A stretch of 7,168 bases of DNA from positions 1 through 7,168 of the forward strand of contig VGSD01000144.1 in NCBI GenBank assembly GCA_016875155.1, given 5' to 3'. Of the stretch, positions 1 to 6,192 are shown piece by piece. Source of the stretch: Deltaproteobacteria bacterium (GTDB lineage: Bacteria; Desulfobacterota; BSN033; UBA1163). The notes under the pieces are model-generated. The model did not search any database. It had not been told where the DNA came from and was given only the letters and a program-made list of their open reading frames with translations. The position numbers and the translations under genes were made by a program. The first letter of the stretch is position 1. Each line of letters starts with the position of its first letter.

Positions 1-2
1 AC

Positions 3-533
3 TCGGTGCTGTATCACTCCCAGAAAAAAGAACCTCTGGATTTAATCATTTATTTTGGCAAAGGGTACAAAGACCCCTGGTATCTGCTGGTTCCTGCAGG
101 AACCTCACTGACGGCCCAAGAAATTGTCGAGCTTTATGCCAAGCGGATGTCTATTGAACAAGGGTTTCGAGATTGGAAGACTCATCTGGGAGTACGTGGA
201 TTAATCTTTTACGGAGTCAATCCCGCCCCCCGCCTGACCCGATTACTTCTGGCTTTCTCCTTGAGCTATTTGCTCTGTCTGGCCTTAGGCTCCACGGAAG
301 AGGCCTTGGTCGTGAGGGCTTTCGTAGAAATCCGTAGGCGAAAACCCCGCCATGGCACGACCCGAACCCTTTCGGTGCTCTCCATCGGGATCTTACGACT
401 CTCTTTGAAGAGGTTTTCCAAACAGGCTGACCGAGACCTTCTTAAGATGCTCCATCGCTTATCTCGGGGTAAGGGGGTGATTCAGTGGTGTCTCTCCCCG
501 CCTAAACCCATCAAGCTTTCTTTCAAACAATGA
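3..533 (+). CDS. IS4-family transposase, C-terminal part (5' end off window)
   Basis: This is the C-terminal portion of a DDE transposase that cuts and joins insertion-sequence ends. The frame is open to the left edge, so the GTG at 6 is probably not the true start; the N-terminal domain and the first catalytic Asp residues lie outside the window. Counting from the codon at 6, residues 44-58 (YAKRMSIEQGFRDWK) match exactly the IS4 signature Y-(2)-R-(3)-E-(6)-K: Y44, R47, E51 and K58, with E51 the catalytic Glu. A hydrophobic helix (LLLAFSLSYLLCLAL, about 79-93) follows, and then a basic tail ending at the TGA at 531-533. The visible part shows no frameshift, so the element could be intact, but this cannot be judged without its left half. 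The right terminal inverted repeat cannot be identified without the left end. Confidence 0.9.
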   Translation, partial: SVLYHSQKKEPLDLIIYFGKGYKDPWYLLVPAGTSLTAQEIVELYAKRMSIEQGFRDWKTHLGVRGLIFYGVNPAPRLTRLLLAFSLSYLLCLALGSTEEALVVRAFVEIRRRKPRHGTTRTLSVLSIGILRLSLKRFSKQADRDLLKMLHRLSRGKGVIQWCLSPPKPIKLSFKQ

Positions 534-796
534 TCTCGGTTCCCTCAAGCAGAATGTATCTTCGCTCTAAATAAACCTCTTCGCTTCTTTTGCAAATCCT
601 TCGCTTGAACCCATGAAAGGGTCATAAAATTCCCGCCCCCAACCTGCGCCATCGTTGATCAGAGACCGGCTATCAAAGGACCCGACTCTCTCAAAACACT
701 TTCATCTCCGATCGGGAATTCCTTCCCATCACGAATTCGCTTCATCGATCCCGATTTACCCATTCAAAAGTGAAGGTGGGCAAGTTTTAATTGTCA
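534..796. other. Gene-free stretch downstream of the transposase
   Basis: I see no convincing coding region here on either strand. The right end of the IS element should fall somewhere after 533, but its inverted repeat cannot be placed because the partner end is off window. The only symmetry noticed is a 7-bp inverted pair, ATCGGGA at 711-717 and TCCCGAT at 749-755, and a short ACCC/GGGT hairpin near 609-622. Neither is strong enough to name. Confidence 0.5.
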
Positions 797-833
797 TTGA
801 CTTTTCCTTATAAATTCAATACATTTTAAACAA
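797..833 (+). promoter_or_regulatory. Promoter-like element, copy 1 of a 37-bp repeat
   Basis: TTGACT at 797-802 and TACATT at 820-825 are separated by 17 bp, which is the ideal sigma-70 spacing; the -35 matches 5 of 6 and the -10 matches 4 of 6. The spacer is AT-rich (TTATAAATTCAA). The stretch 797-833 matches 4661-4697 at about 33 of 37 positions. It lies about 170 bp before the LuxR-type gene and is the best promoter candidate for it. The promoter role is inferred; the repeat is directly visible. Confidence 0.45.
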
Positions 834-997
834 AATTGAGGCTTTCACATCATCCTATAACCAACCGCAGATAAAGCAAAATCTATTTCTCAGAAAGATA
901 TAGGGTTAAAAAAAACAAATTCAATTTTGTCTTAGGTTTGCAGTCTCCAAGAGATCTCCACTCAATAATATCTATTATAGTTTTTATCACTTCAAAA

Positions 998-2059
998 ATG
1001 AGGAATGAACTTCAGAATCTAAAATCGGTCGAAGTGAAACTTCTTTTAAGGATTTTTGAAAAGCTTTCAAGAACCCAGGACCAAGATACTCTCCGCAAGG
1101 AGATTTCCGAGGACTTACTACGCCTCCTTAACGCAGATTTTCTCGCTTCATTTATTTGGAATCAGGATCAAAAGGTCTTCGAGCATGTAGTTGCTCTCAA
1201 TATGACCCCCTCCAATCTGGCTCGCTACGATCGGTACTACCAGTTTCACGATCCGATAACGCCATCCTTACAAAAACGACGCCGGGCTACATTGGTTTGT
1301 GAAGTTATGCCTCAGAAGGAATTGGAAAAGACAGAGTTCTTCAATGATTTCTTAATGAAAGATGGCCTTCATCATGGGATAAACGTTTATGCATACGACG
1401 GTGATTTAAATATTGGAGACTTACGTATCTGGAGAGCCAAGAATAGGCCTGATTTGGGGAAACATGAAGCAGCGCTTCTGGATGCAATCCTGCCCCATTT
1501 TCGCAATGCGTTGCGAAATGTCAGGGTGATAGCCACAGCACAGGGAATGGCCAACCTTTGGCGCGAACTGCTGGATAATACTCAAATTGCCCTATTCCTT
1601 TTTGACGATGCTGGTCACCTTCTCTACCGAAACAATAAGGCCAAGACGATAGAGGAGGAACTGCCTGATGCAGAATATTCCTCCTTCTATAAGCATATCT
1701 ATTCTCTGATGAAAAAAAACCTTTCCCAGACAGAATGGGGTCCATTTTTTCTATCTGCTCTTCATACTTTTTCTCCACAGGATTCAAAGCCTCTTACAGC
1801 AGTGATGGCTTATCGCTCAATCCTGGGAAAGATAAATGCAGATTTGCTTTCGAGGAGGCACCAATTAAGTCCACGTGAGTTTGAGATCTGTCTACTCGTA
1901 TTCAAAGGGCTGACAGATCAGGAAATTGCCTCAGCCTTGGGCATTGCTTTCTCCACCGTTCGGACACACCTAAAACATATCTTCATGAAACTGGATGCTA
2001 CAACCCGCTCGGAACTCATTTACCGCTTGTTCGAAGGAATAGTGGACATCTCTTTTTGA
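998..2059 (+). CDS. LuxR-family transcriptional regulator with GAF-like sensor region
   Basis: Predicted DNA-binding regulator of 353 residues from the ATG at 998. The N-terminal part (about 25-175) resembles the GAF-like sensor found in a group of LuxR-type regulators: it has the LARYDRYYQFHDPITP segment, TEFFNDFLMKDGLHHG, and GDLRIWRA leading to a helix ending FRNALRN. Residues about 188-220 (LLDNTQIALFLFDDAGHLLYRN) look PAS-like. The C-terminal LuxR helix-turn-helix spans about 290-346, with the conserved SPRE, KGLTDQEIA, STVRTHLKHIF and KLDATTRSEL features. There is no phosphoacceptor receiver domain, so it is not a classic response regulator; the ligand is unknown. The start is uncertain: a TTG at 938 would add 20 residues, and neither start has a good Shine-Dalgarno. 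The gene lies 176 bp upstream of and co-directional with the amidase, which makes that gene a candidate target. No luxI-type synthase is in the window. Confidence 0.88.
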   Translation: MRNELQNLKSVEVKLLLRIFEKLSRTQDQDTLRKEISEDLLRLLNADFLASFIWNQDQKVFEHVVALNMTPSNLARYDRYYQFHDPITPSLQKRRRATLVCEVMPQKELEKTEFFNDFLMKDGLHHGINVYAYDGDLNIGDLRIWRAKNRPDLGKHEAALLDAILPHFRNALRNVRVIATAQGMANLWRELLDNTQIALFLFDDAGHLLYRNNKAKTIEEELPDAEYSSFYKHIYSLMKKNLSQTEWGPFFLSALHTFSPQDSKPLTAVMAYRSILGKINADLLSRRHQLSPREFEICLLVFKGLTDQEIASALGIAFSTVRTHLKHIFMKLDATTRSELIYRLFEGIVDISF

Positions 2060-2078
2060 TTTTGCCTTCCCCTGTCCA

Positions 2079-2098
2079 TATCCCCAAATATGGGGATA
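2079..2098. promoter_or_regulatory. Perfect 20-bp palindromic site between regulator and amidase
   Basis: TATCCCCA (2079-2086), a 4-base AATA centre, and TGGGGATA (2091-2098) form a perfect inverted repeat 19 bp after the regulator stop codon. A T-rich run follows only about 10 bases later (2109-2115), so it is a weak terminator candidate for the regulator gene. It could equally be an operator for a dimeric protein such as the adjacent LuxR-type regulator, whose sites are typically about 20-bp dyads. The symmetry is seen; either role is inference. Confidence 0.45.
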
Positions 2099-2201
2099 CC
2101 CAATTCAATTTTTTTGTGATCTCATTCTCCTAATAGACCATGGAAGGGGGTGGTGGATATCAAAAGATAGGGAGTTTTGGGGGGAGAAATCTTTTGGATG
2201 G

Positions 2202-2219
2202 AGGACTACACAAAGTCCT
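2202..2219 (+). promoter_or_regulatory. Small hairpin just before the amidase ribosome binding site
   Basis: AGGACT (2202-2207) and AGTCCT (2214-2219) are perfect inverted arms around a 6-base loop. The hairpin ends only 4 bases before the purine-rich Shine-Dalgarno GGGAGGAG (2224-2231). It lies in the leader of the amidase mRNA and could affect translation or mRNA stability, but a 6-bp stem can arise by chance. Confidence 0.25.
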
Positions 2220-2235
2220 GGAAGGGAGGAGAAAA

Positions 2236-3816
2236 ATGAATGGCAACGGAAGAGAAATGGATCGTAGGACATTTATGAAGACCTCTTTGACCATAGGTAC
2301 AGGGTTGGCTTTGACAGCCTCGATGAACGATTTGGTATGGGGGAAATCTCCATCAGGCGGCGATTTGGCTGACTTGCCACTTTCCCAATTATCCAAAATG
2401 ATCCAAAACGGAGAGATCAGTTCCAAACAACTTGTTGAAGTGTACCTCGAACGCATTAAAAAATTTGATGGACCAAAGGGTGTAAATGCCTATATCACAG
2501 TGGCCGGAGATGCAGCATTAAAGCAGGCGGAAGAACTTGACAAACTTGTCAAAGAAAAGAAGTTTAAAGGCCCCTTGCACGGCTTACCTATAGCCATCAA
2601 GGACAATCTCGATACCAAAGATATAAAGACCACCGGGGGTTCAAGGGTCCTTGCTTCTTGGATCCCTACCACAGATGCCCATGTCGTCCAAAAGTTGAAA
2701 CAAGCCGGGGCCATTATTTTTGGAAAAACAAACATGCATGAGTTTGCCTTCGGTATCACCACCAACAACCCGCATTATGGGCCTACCCGAAATCCCTATG
2801 ATTTTTCAAGAATTCCCGGAGGATCAAGCGGGGGGTCGGGTGCAGCGACAGCAGCGGCTCTCTGTGCCGGTTCAATAGGCACCGATACGGGTGGATCGGT
2901 GAGGATTCCGGCAGCCCTCTGTGGGGTAGTGGGACTCAAACCCACTTTGGGCAGGGTTGGACGAGGAGGCATGATGTACCTATCCTTTATGCGTGATGTG
3001 ATCGGTCCGATTACTCGCACAGTTATCGATTCAGCCATGATATTGGAGTCCATCGTAGGGGAGGACCCAAGAGATCCGGAAAGCTCCTCAAAACCTGTAC
3101 CCCGCTATACCGCCTTATTAAAAGGTGGCTTAAAGGGGAAAAAGTTTGGCGTACCTAAAAAATACTTTTGGGAGGTCATTCATCCTGACACCCAAAAAGT
3201 AATTGACGAAGCAATTGGAGCGATACAAAAAATGGGTGGAGTGATAAAAGAGGTTGAGGTTAAACATATGGATTTAGCTACCCCCACCGGCTTTAATATC
3301 GTTTTGGCTGAGTGCATCTATCACATGGAGGATTATCTCAAAGCATTTGATTCACAAGCCACAGTTGATAAATATCTGGATCAATTAGGGCCTGATGTAA
3401 AGGGAGCATTGGGTAGCCAAAAAGGGACGCCTGAATCCAAGCCGGTCCCCGGTTACGTTTATGCGAAATCAGTCCGGGAAGACCGTAACAAAATGATTTC
3501 CGGTTTTAAAGAGGCGATGATCGGCGTGGATGCATTGCTCCTTCCGACGACTCCCCTTCCGGCTTCCAAAATCGGTGAAGAGGTGGAGACAGAGATCCAA
3601 GGGAAAAAGGTTAATACCTTCCTGACTTTTATTAAAAACTGTGATCCAATTAGCGTAGTTGGTTATCCAGCGATTTCTGTTCCCGCTGGCTACAGCCAAA
3701 CAGGTCTTCCCATCGGCTTACAGATTGTTACCCGACCATGGGAAGAGGATAAACTACTAAACATGGCTTATGCATTTGAACAAGCCACAAAAGTAAGAAA
3801 ACCACCGAAACTTTAG
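2236..3816 (+). CDS. Tat-exported amidase-signature (GatA/FAAH-like) hydrolase
   Basis: An amidase-signature serine hydrolase of 526 residues that cleaves a C-N amide bond in an unknown substrate. The ATG at 2236 is chosen because GGGAGGAG sits 4-12 bases upstream; an in-frame ATG at 2140 would add 32 residues and bury the export signal. Residues 9-15 (DRRTFMK) are a twin-arginine motif followed by a hydrophobic stretch (about 16-30), so the folded enzyme is predicted to be exported by Tat. The Lys-cisSer-Ser triad is complete: K122 in LPIAIKDN, S197 in GGSSGGSG and S221 in GTDTGGSVRIPA, with the 24-residue Ser-Ser spacing of the family. Export argues against the cytoplasmic tRNA-dependent amidotransferase GatA, and no gatB or gatC is nearby. 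It is more likely a scavenging or detoxifying amidase. The upstream LuxR-type gene may regulate it, and a terminator follows directly. Confidence 0.93.
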   Translation: MNGNGREMDRRTFMKTSLTIGTGLALTASMNDLVWGKSPSGGDLADLPLSQLSKMIQNGEISSKQLVEVYLERIKKFDGPKGVNAYITVAGDAALKQAEELDKLVKEKKFKGPLHGLPIAIKDNLDTKDIKTTGGSRVLASWIPTTDAHVVQKLKQAGAIIFGKTNMHEFAFGITTNNPHYGPTRNPYDFSRIPGGSSGGSGAATAAALCAGSIGTDTGGSVRIPAALCGVVGLKPTLGRVGRGGMMYLSFMRDVIGPITRTVIDSAMILESIVGEDPRDPESSSKPVPRYTALLKGGLKGKKFGVPKKYFWEVIHPDTQKVIDEAIGAIQKMGGVIKEVEVKHMDLATPTGFNIVLAECIYHMEDYLKAFDSQATVDKYLDQLGPDVKGALGSQKGTPESKPVPGYVYAKSVREDRNKMISGFKEAMIGVDALLLPTTPLPASKIGEEVETEIQGKKVNTFLTFIKNCDPISVVGYPAISVPAGYSQTGLPIGLQIVTRPWEEDKLLNMAYAFEQATKVRKPPKL

Positions 3817-3819
3817 ATG

Positions 3820-3853
3820 AAAGGGCCTGGGCCACGGGTCCAGGCCTTTCTTT
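3820..3853 (+). terminator. Rho-independent terminator after the amidase
   Basis: The stem GGCCTGG (3824-3830) pairs with CCAGGCC (3840-3846) around a 9-base loop and is followed by TTTCTTT (3847-3853). AAA before the stem can extend pairing with a bulged G. It begins 4 bases after the amidase stop codon and separates that gene from the mazEF operon. Confidence 0.8.
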
Positions 3854-3944
3854 GTAAGGCAAACTATCACGAGAATTACTTTCGGGTTCTCTAAATAAAT
3901 TTCCCTGCTCATTCCCCAACAAGTAAAATTCCTCTTTCCCCTGC

Positions 3945-3982
3945 TTAAAGGATTGACAAACGAAAGATATAATGGTAATTAC
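3945..3982 (+). promoter_or_regulatory. Putative mazEF promoter and operator
   Basis: A perfect TATAAT -10 box lies at 3968-3973, with a weak TTAAAG -35 17 bp upstream at 3945-3950. A consensus TTGACA at 3953-3958 is only 9 bp from that -10, so it cannot pair with it in the usual way. The perfect 8-bp palindrome GTAATTAC (3975-3982) directly follows the -10 box, a plausible operator for autorepression by the MazE-MazF complex, as known for this module type. Promoter use and operator role are inference. Confidence 0.5.
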
Positions 3983-4010
3983 ATAGTAGATACACTGCAG
4001 GAGGTTAGTT

Positions 4011-4274
4011 ATGGCTTCGGTGAAAACAAATATTATCCGCATCGGTAATTCCCAAGGGGTTCGGATTCCTAAAACTCTTCTGGAACAATGCCATTTACAG
4101 AACGAAGTAGAACTTGAACCTCGAGAAAGTTACCTTATTCTAAAATCAGCAAAAAAGCCGAGAGATGGCTGGGATGCTGCCTTTCAAGCCATGGCGAAAC
4201 AAGGAGACGGAAAGATGATTATTGGAGATATGCTCCTTGAAAATAAGTGGGACAAGGAAGAATGGGATTGGTAA
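4011..4274 (+). CDS. mazE: MazE-type antitoxin (AbrB/SpoVT fold)
   Basis: Antitoxin of 87 residues that neutralises the ribonuclease encoded directly downstream and normally represses its own operon. Residues 3-48 form the swapped-hairpin AbrB/MazE DNA-binding fold, with the characteristic IIRIGNSQGVRIPKTLLEQ segment. The C-terminal part ends in an acidic, Trp-rich tail (WDKEEWDW), of the kind MazE uses to cover the toxin's active surface. The start is supported by AGGAGG at 3999-4004, 6 bases before the ATG. The 3' end overlaps mazF by 13 bp, which fits translational coupling. The gene begins a two-gene operon after the amidase terminator. Confidence 0.9.
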   Translation: MASVKTNIIRIGNSQGVRIPKTLLEQCHLQNEVELEPRESYLILKSAKKPRDGWDAAFQAMAKQGDGKMIIGDMLLENKWDKEEWDW

Positions 4275-4591
4275 TTTCACGTTTCGATGTATATCTGGTT
4301 AATCTTGATCCAACCTTAGGTCACGAGGTCCGAAAAACCCGTCCCTGCCTGATCATATCCCCTGACGAGATGAACCGCTTCATGGGAACAGTCATCGTTG
4401 CTCCCATGACTACAAAAGGGAGAGATTATCCCACCCGTGTCAATTTAACTTTTCAAGGTAAAAAGGGTCAAATCGTTCTCGACCAAATCCGTACCATAGA
4501 TAAAATTCGACTAATAAAACGCTTGGGTAAAATTGATAAAAATACCGCCCCAAAAGTACTCGAGATATTGGGAGAAGTGTTTGCACCTTAA
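4262..4591 (+). CDS. mazF: MazF/PemK-type endoribonuclease toxin
   Basis: Toxin of 109 residues from the ATG at 4262; it cleaves mRNA at short sequence motifs when not bound by MazE. The family pattern is clear: RFDVYLVNLDPTLGHEVRKTRPCLIIS at 7-33, with the conserved Arg in TRP (R27), then VIVAPMTTKG (44-53) with the conserved Thr (T51), and later GQIVLDQIRTIDKIRLIKRLGKI. An in-frame GTG at 4247 would add five residues, but the ATG is preceded by AAGGA and gives the normal N-terminus, so it is preferred. The length is standard and no key residue is missing, so the module looks functional. The recognised RNA sequence cannot be read from the gene. Confidence 0.92.
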   Translation: MGLVISRFDVYLVNLDPTLGHEVRKTRPCLIISPDEMNRFMGTVIVAPMTTKGRDYPTRVNLTFQGKKGQIVLDQIRTIDKIRLIKRLGKIDKNTAPKVLEILGEVFAP

Positions 4592-4660
4592 CAATTAAAA
4601 ATCCAATCTGTTGTGTCTTCGCAACGTGGACACGGTCGCCTTCTTCTAAGTAATTTCCCG

Positions 4661-4697
4661 TTGACTTTTCCATATAAATTCAATAGATTCTAAATAA
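4661..4697 (+). promoter_or_regulatory. Promoter-like element, copy 2 of a 37-bp repeat
   Basis: TTGACT (4661-4666) and TAGATT (4684-4689) lie 17 bp apart, upstream of the mntA-hepT pair. The stretch matches 797-833 at about 33 of 37 positions; the -35 box, ten of eleven first spacer bases and the TATAAATTCAATA core are shared. It would place a transcription start about 55-60 bp before the mntA start codon. Confidence 0.45.
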
Positions 4698-4753
4698 GGA
4701 AAATGTCCACCAACAACCTTATAAGACTTAGAACGGAAGTTTAACCCCTAAAA

Positions 4754-5194
4754 ATGGAAACTAAATTGATAGAAAAGCTTAAAGAATACTTTAGTCAAAG
4801 GGAAGACATTGCCTTTGCCTTTTTGTATGGTTCGCAGGCAAAAGGAAGTGCCAACAAATTATCTGACGTTGATATTGCCGTCTATTTTTATCCTCTGGAA
4901 AGACATCCCATAGAATTTGAAAGAGAGGTTTTTTATGACGGCGAGAATGAAATATGGGGAGACCTTCAAAGGCTCTTAAAAAAGGAGGTAGAACTTCTTG
5001 TTTTGAACAGGGTTTCTGCCAGTGTGGCGGCAAGCGCCATAAGAGGTATCCCCCTTTCAATAAAAGATTGGGGACTTTATCTCGATTTTATGGAAGTAAC
5101 AACGGATGTGGCAGAGGATTTTAATGATTTTGTGATAAGTAATTATAGAGAGCGGATAGACATTGAAAAAAGAGATTCAAACAAGGCTTATTAA
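4754..5194 (+). CDS. mntA: MntA-type nucleotidyltransferase antitoxin
   Basis: Minimal nucleotidyltransferase of 146 residues. In characterised MntA-HepT pairs this protein transfers AMP units to a Tyr of the HEPN toxin and so silences it. The catalytic signature GSX10DXD is exact: G26-S27, then ten residues, D38 and D40 (LYGSQAKGSANKLSDVDIAVY). The Leu-rich segment WGDLQRLLKKEVELLVLN (68-85) carries a further conserved acidic position. No good Shine-Dalgarno precedes the ATG; GGAAG sits too far upstream. The last 32 bp overlap the toxin gene. By eye the base composition is more AT-rich and Lys/Ile/Glu-rich than the flanking amidase or deacylase, in keeping with acquisition by transfer. Confidence 0.88.
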   Translation: METKLIEKLKEYFSQREDIAFAFLYGSQAKGSANKLSDVDIAVYFYPLERHPIEFEREVFYDGENEIWGDLQRLLKKEVELLVLNRVSASVAASAIRGIPLSIKDWGLYLDFMEVTTDVAEDFNDFVISNYRERIDIEKRDSNKAY

Positions 5195-5594
5195 ACATAT
5201 TACCTTCCTTGAAAAGGAACTTGAGGATTGGGAAAGTTTTAAATCTCTCTCCTGGGAAGAGTATAATAAAGACAGAGATAAAAGAAGGAATGTAGAAAGA
5301 TGGATTGAAAACATTGTAAACTCCTCGATAGATATTGCTAAAATCATTCTGGCCTCTGAAAACCTCCCCCTCCCGGATACTTATAAAGAAATCATAATTT
5401 CGCTATCACTCACTTCTGGGTTTGATAAAGAAAATATAGATCACCTTTCTGAATGGGTCAAACTCAGAAACATTATTTCTCATGAATATCTGGATATAAG
5501 ATGGAATTCAATTAAGAAATTTATTGAAGAAACGGAGCTTGTTTATAGAAACTTCCTCGGGAATGTCAAAAAATATCTCGAGAAAAAATTGTAA
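5163..5594 (+). CDS. hepT: HepT-type HEPN-domain RNase toxin
   Basis: HEPN ribonuclease toxin of 143 residues, an all-helical protein. The RX4HXY active-site motif is intact as R102-N-I-I-S-H107-E-Y109; in characterised homologues R and H cut RNA and the Tyr is the residue AMPylated by MntA. The earlier helix RRNVERWIENIVNSSIDIAKIIL (41-63) is the usual family signature. The start is a TTG at 5163, the first possible codon after an in-frame TAG at 5157-5159, so the gene must begin inside the last 32 bp of mntA. A rare start codon plus overlap suggests translation coupled to the antitoxin and low toxin output. The order antitoxin-toxin is as in some, though not all, MNT/HEPN pairs. Confidence 0.88.
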   Translation: MKKEIQTRLIKHITFLEKELEDWESFKSLSWEEYNKDRDKRRNVERWIENIVNSSIDIAKIILASENLPLPDTYKEIIISLSLTSGFDKENIDHLSEWVKLRNIISHEYLDIRWNSIKKFIEETELVYRNFLGNVKKYLEKKL

Positions 5595-5644
5595 TCTTAC
5601 TTTCTATTTAAAAACCTTTGTCTCGATAAAATACAGATCCCACC

Positions 5645-6124
5645 ATGTCCAATTCATTGAGTCCCAGTGTGCAGAAAGTTCAGGATGCGTTAAAGGCGCT
5701 CGGTTTTCCTAACGATGTGATGGAATTGCAATCCACAACCCGCACCTCTGCTGAGGCGGCCCAGGCGGTTGGATGCCAGGTGGAGCAGATTGCAAAGTCC
5801 ATTGTCTTTCGAGCCAGGCAAACAGATAAACCCATTCTTGTCATCGCCAGTGGCGGAAATCGTGTCAATGAAAAGAGGATAGAGGAACTGATCTCCGAAC
5901 CGCCTGGCAAGGCGGATGCCAACTTTGTCCGTCAAAAGACCGGTTTTGTCATTGGCGGAGTTCCTCCTGTTGGCCATCTTGAGAAGCTTGAGATCTTCAT
6001 AGATGAGGATTTGCTCAAATACGAAGAAATCTGGGCGGCTGCCGGCACCCCCCATGCCGTCTTCAAACTCATTCCTTCAGACCTTATTAAGATGACTGGA
6101 GGCCGGGTAATTTCTATCAAATAA
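5645..6124 (+). CDS. YbaK/EbsC-family aminoacyl-tRNA deacylase
   Basis: Predicted trans-editing enzyme of 159 residues that hydrolyses wrongly charged tRNA in the cytoplasm (family members act on Cys-tRNAPro, Ala-tRNAPro or related species). The family landmarks are present: the T-R-TSAEAAQAVG segment (33-43), the catalytic-type Lys in EQIAKSIVF (K51), the GGVPPVGH loop (104-111, the GXXPXG signature), and the GTPHAVFKL strand (134-142) followed by a terminal beta hairpin. The length is normal. The substrate cannot be assigned; the sequence looks closer to the stand-alone ProX/YbaK-like group than to an insertion domain of ProRS. The ATG at 5645 lacks a clear Shine-Dalgarno. It lies 50 bp after hepT without an obvious terminator between them, so read-through from the toxin operon is possible. 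Confidence 0.88.
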   Translation: MSNSLSPSVQKVQDALKALGFPNDVMELQSTTRTSAEAAQAVGCQVEQIAKSIVFRARQTDKPILVIASGGNRVNEKRIEELISEPPGKADANFVRQKTGFVIGGVPPVGHLEKLEIFIDEDLLKYEEIWAAAGTPHAVFKLIPSDLIKMTGGRVISIK

Positions 6125-6131
6125 AAAAGCA

Positions 6132-6175
6132 AATTCCCCCTCACCCCCCTTTTCTAAGGGGGGTGAGGGGGAATT
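6132..6175. repeat. Perfect 20-bp-stem hairpin, terminator or dispersed palindromic repeat
   Basis: Arms 6132-6151 and 6156-6175 are perfect reverse complements around a TTCT loop. The stem is very C/G-rich (five C, TCA, six C on the left arm). On the + strand no T-run follows (AATGAAGG), so it is not a standard intrinsic terminator for the deacylase gene. Read on the minus strand it is followed by TTTGCTTTTTT, which is terminator-like. Its second arm ends 6 bases before the Shine-Dalgarno of the next gene. The symmetry is certain; it may be a genome-wide palindromic repeat unit. Confidence 0.7.
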
Positions 6176-6192
6176 AATGAAGGAGGCAGGAT

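Noticed and set aside
2086..2115. Possible relic of the MITE end (AATATGGGG-TA-CC) near the palindrome
   Set aside because: Only about 10 bases resemble the left end at 6674-6687, gaps are needed, and no partner end or target duplication is seen.
2140..2235. Upstream ATG extension of the amidase
   Set aside because: The Tat signal and the strong Shine-Dalgarno both point to the ATG at 2236; the 32 extra residues are Gly-rich and unlike any family member.
3953..3973. TTGACA plus TATAAT as a promoter pair
   Set aside because: The two consensus hexamers are only 9 bp apart, too close for a normal sigma-70 promoter; the -10 is more likely used with another -35.
3728..4042. A 104-codon open frame on the minus strand
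   Set aside because: It runs across the amidase end, its terminator and the mazE start, and its product has no family features; not a real gene.
5690..6055. A 121-codon open frame on the minus strand
   Set aside because: It is fully opposite the well-supported YbaK-like gene, has no recognisable motif and no good ribosome binding site; it is a shadow of that gene.
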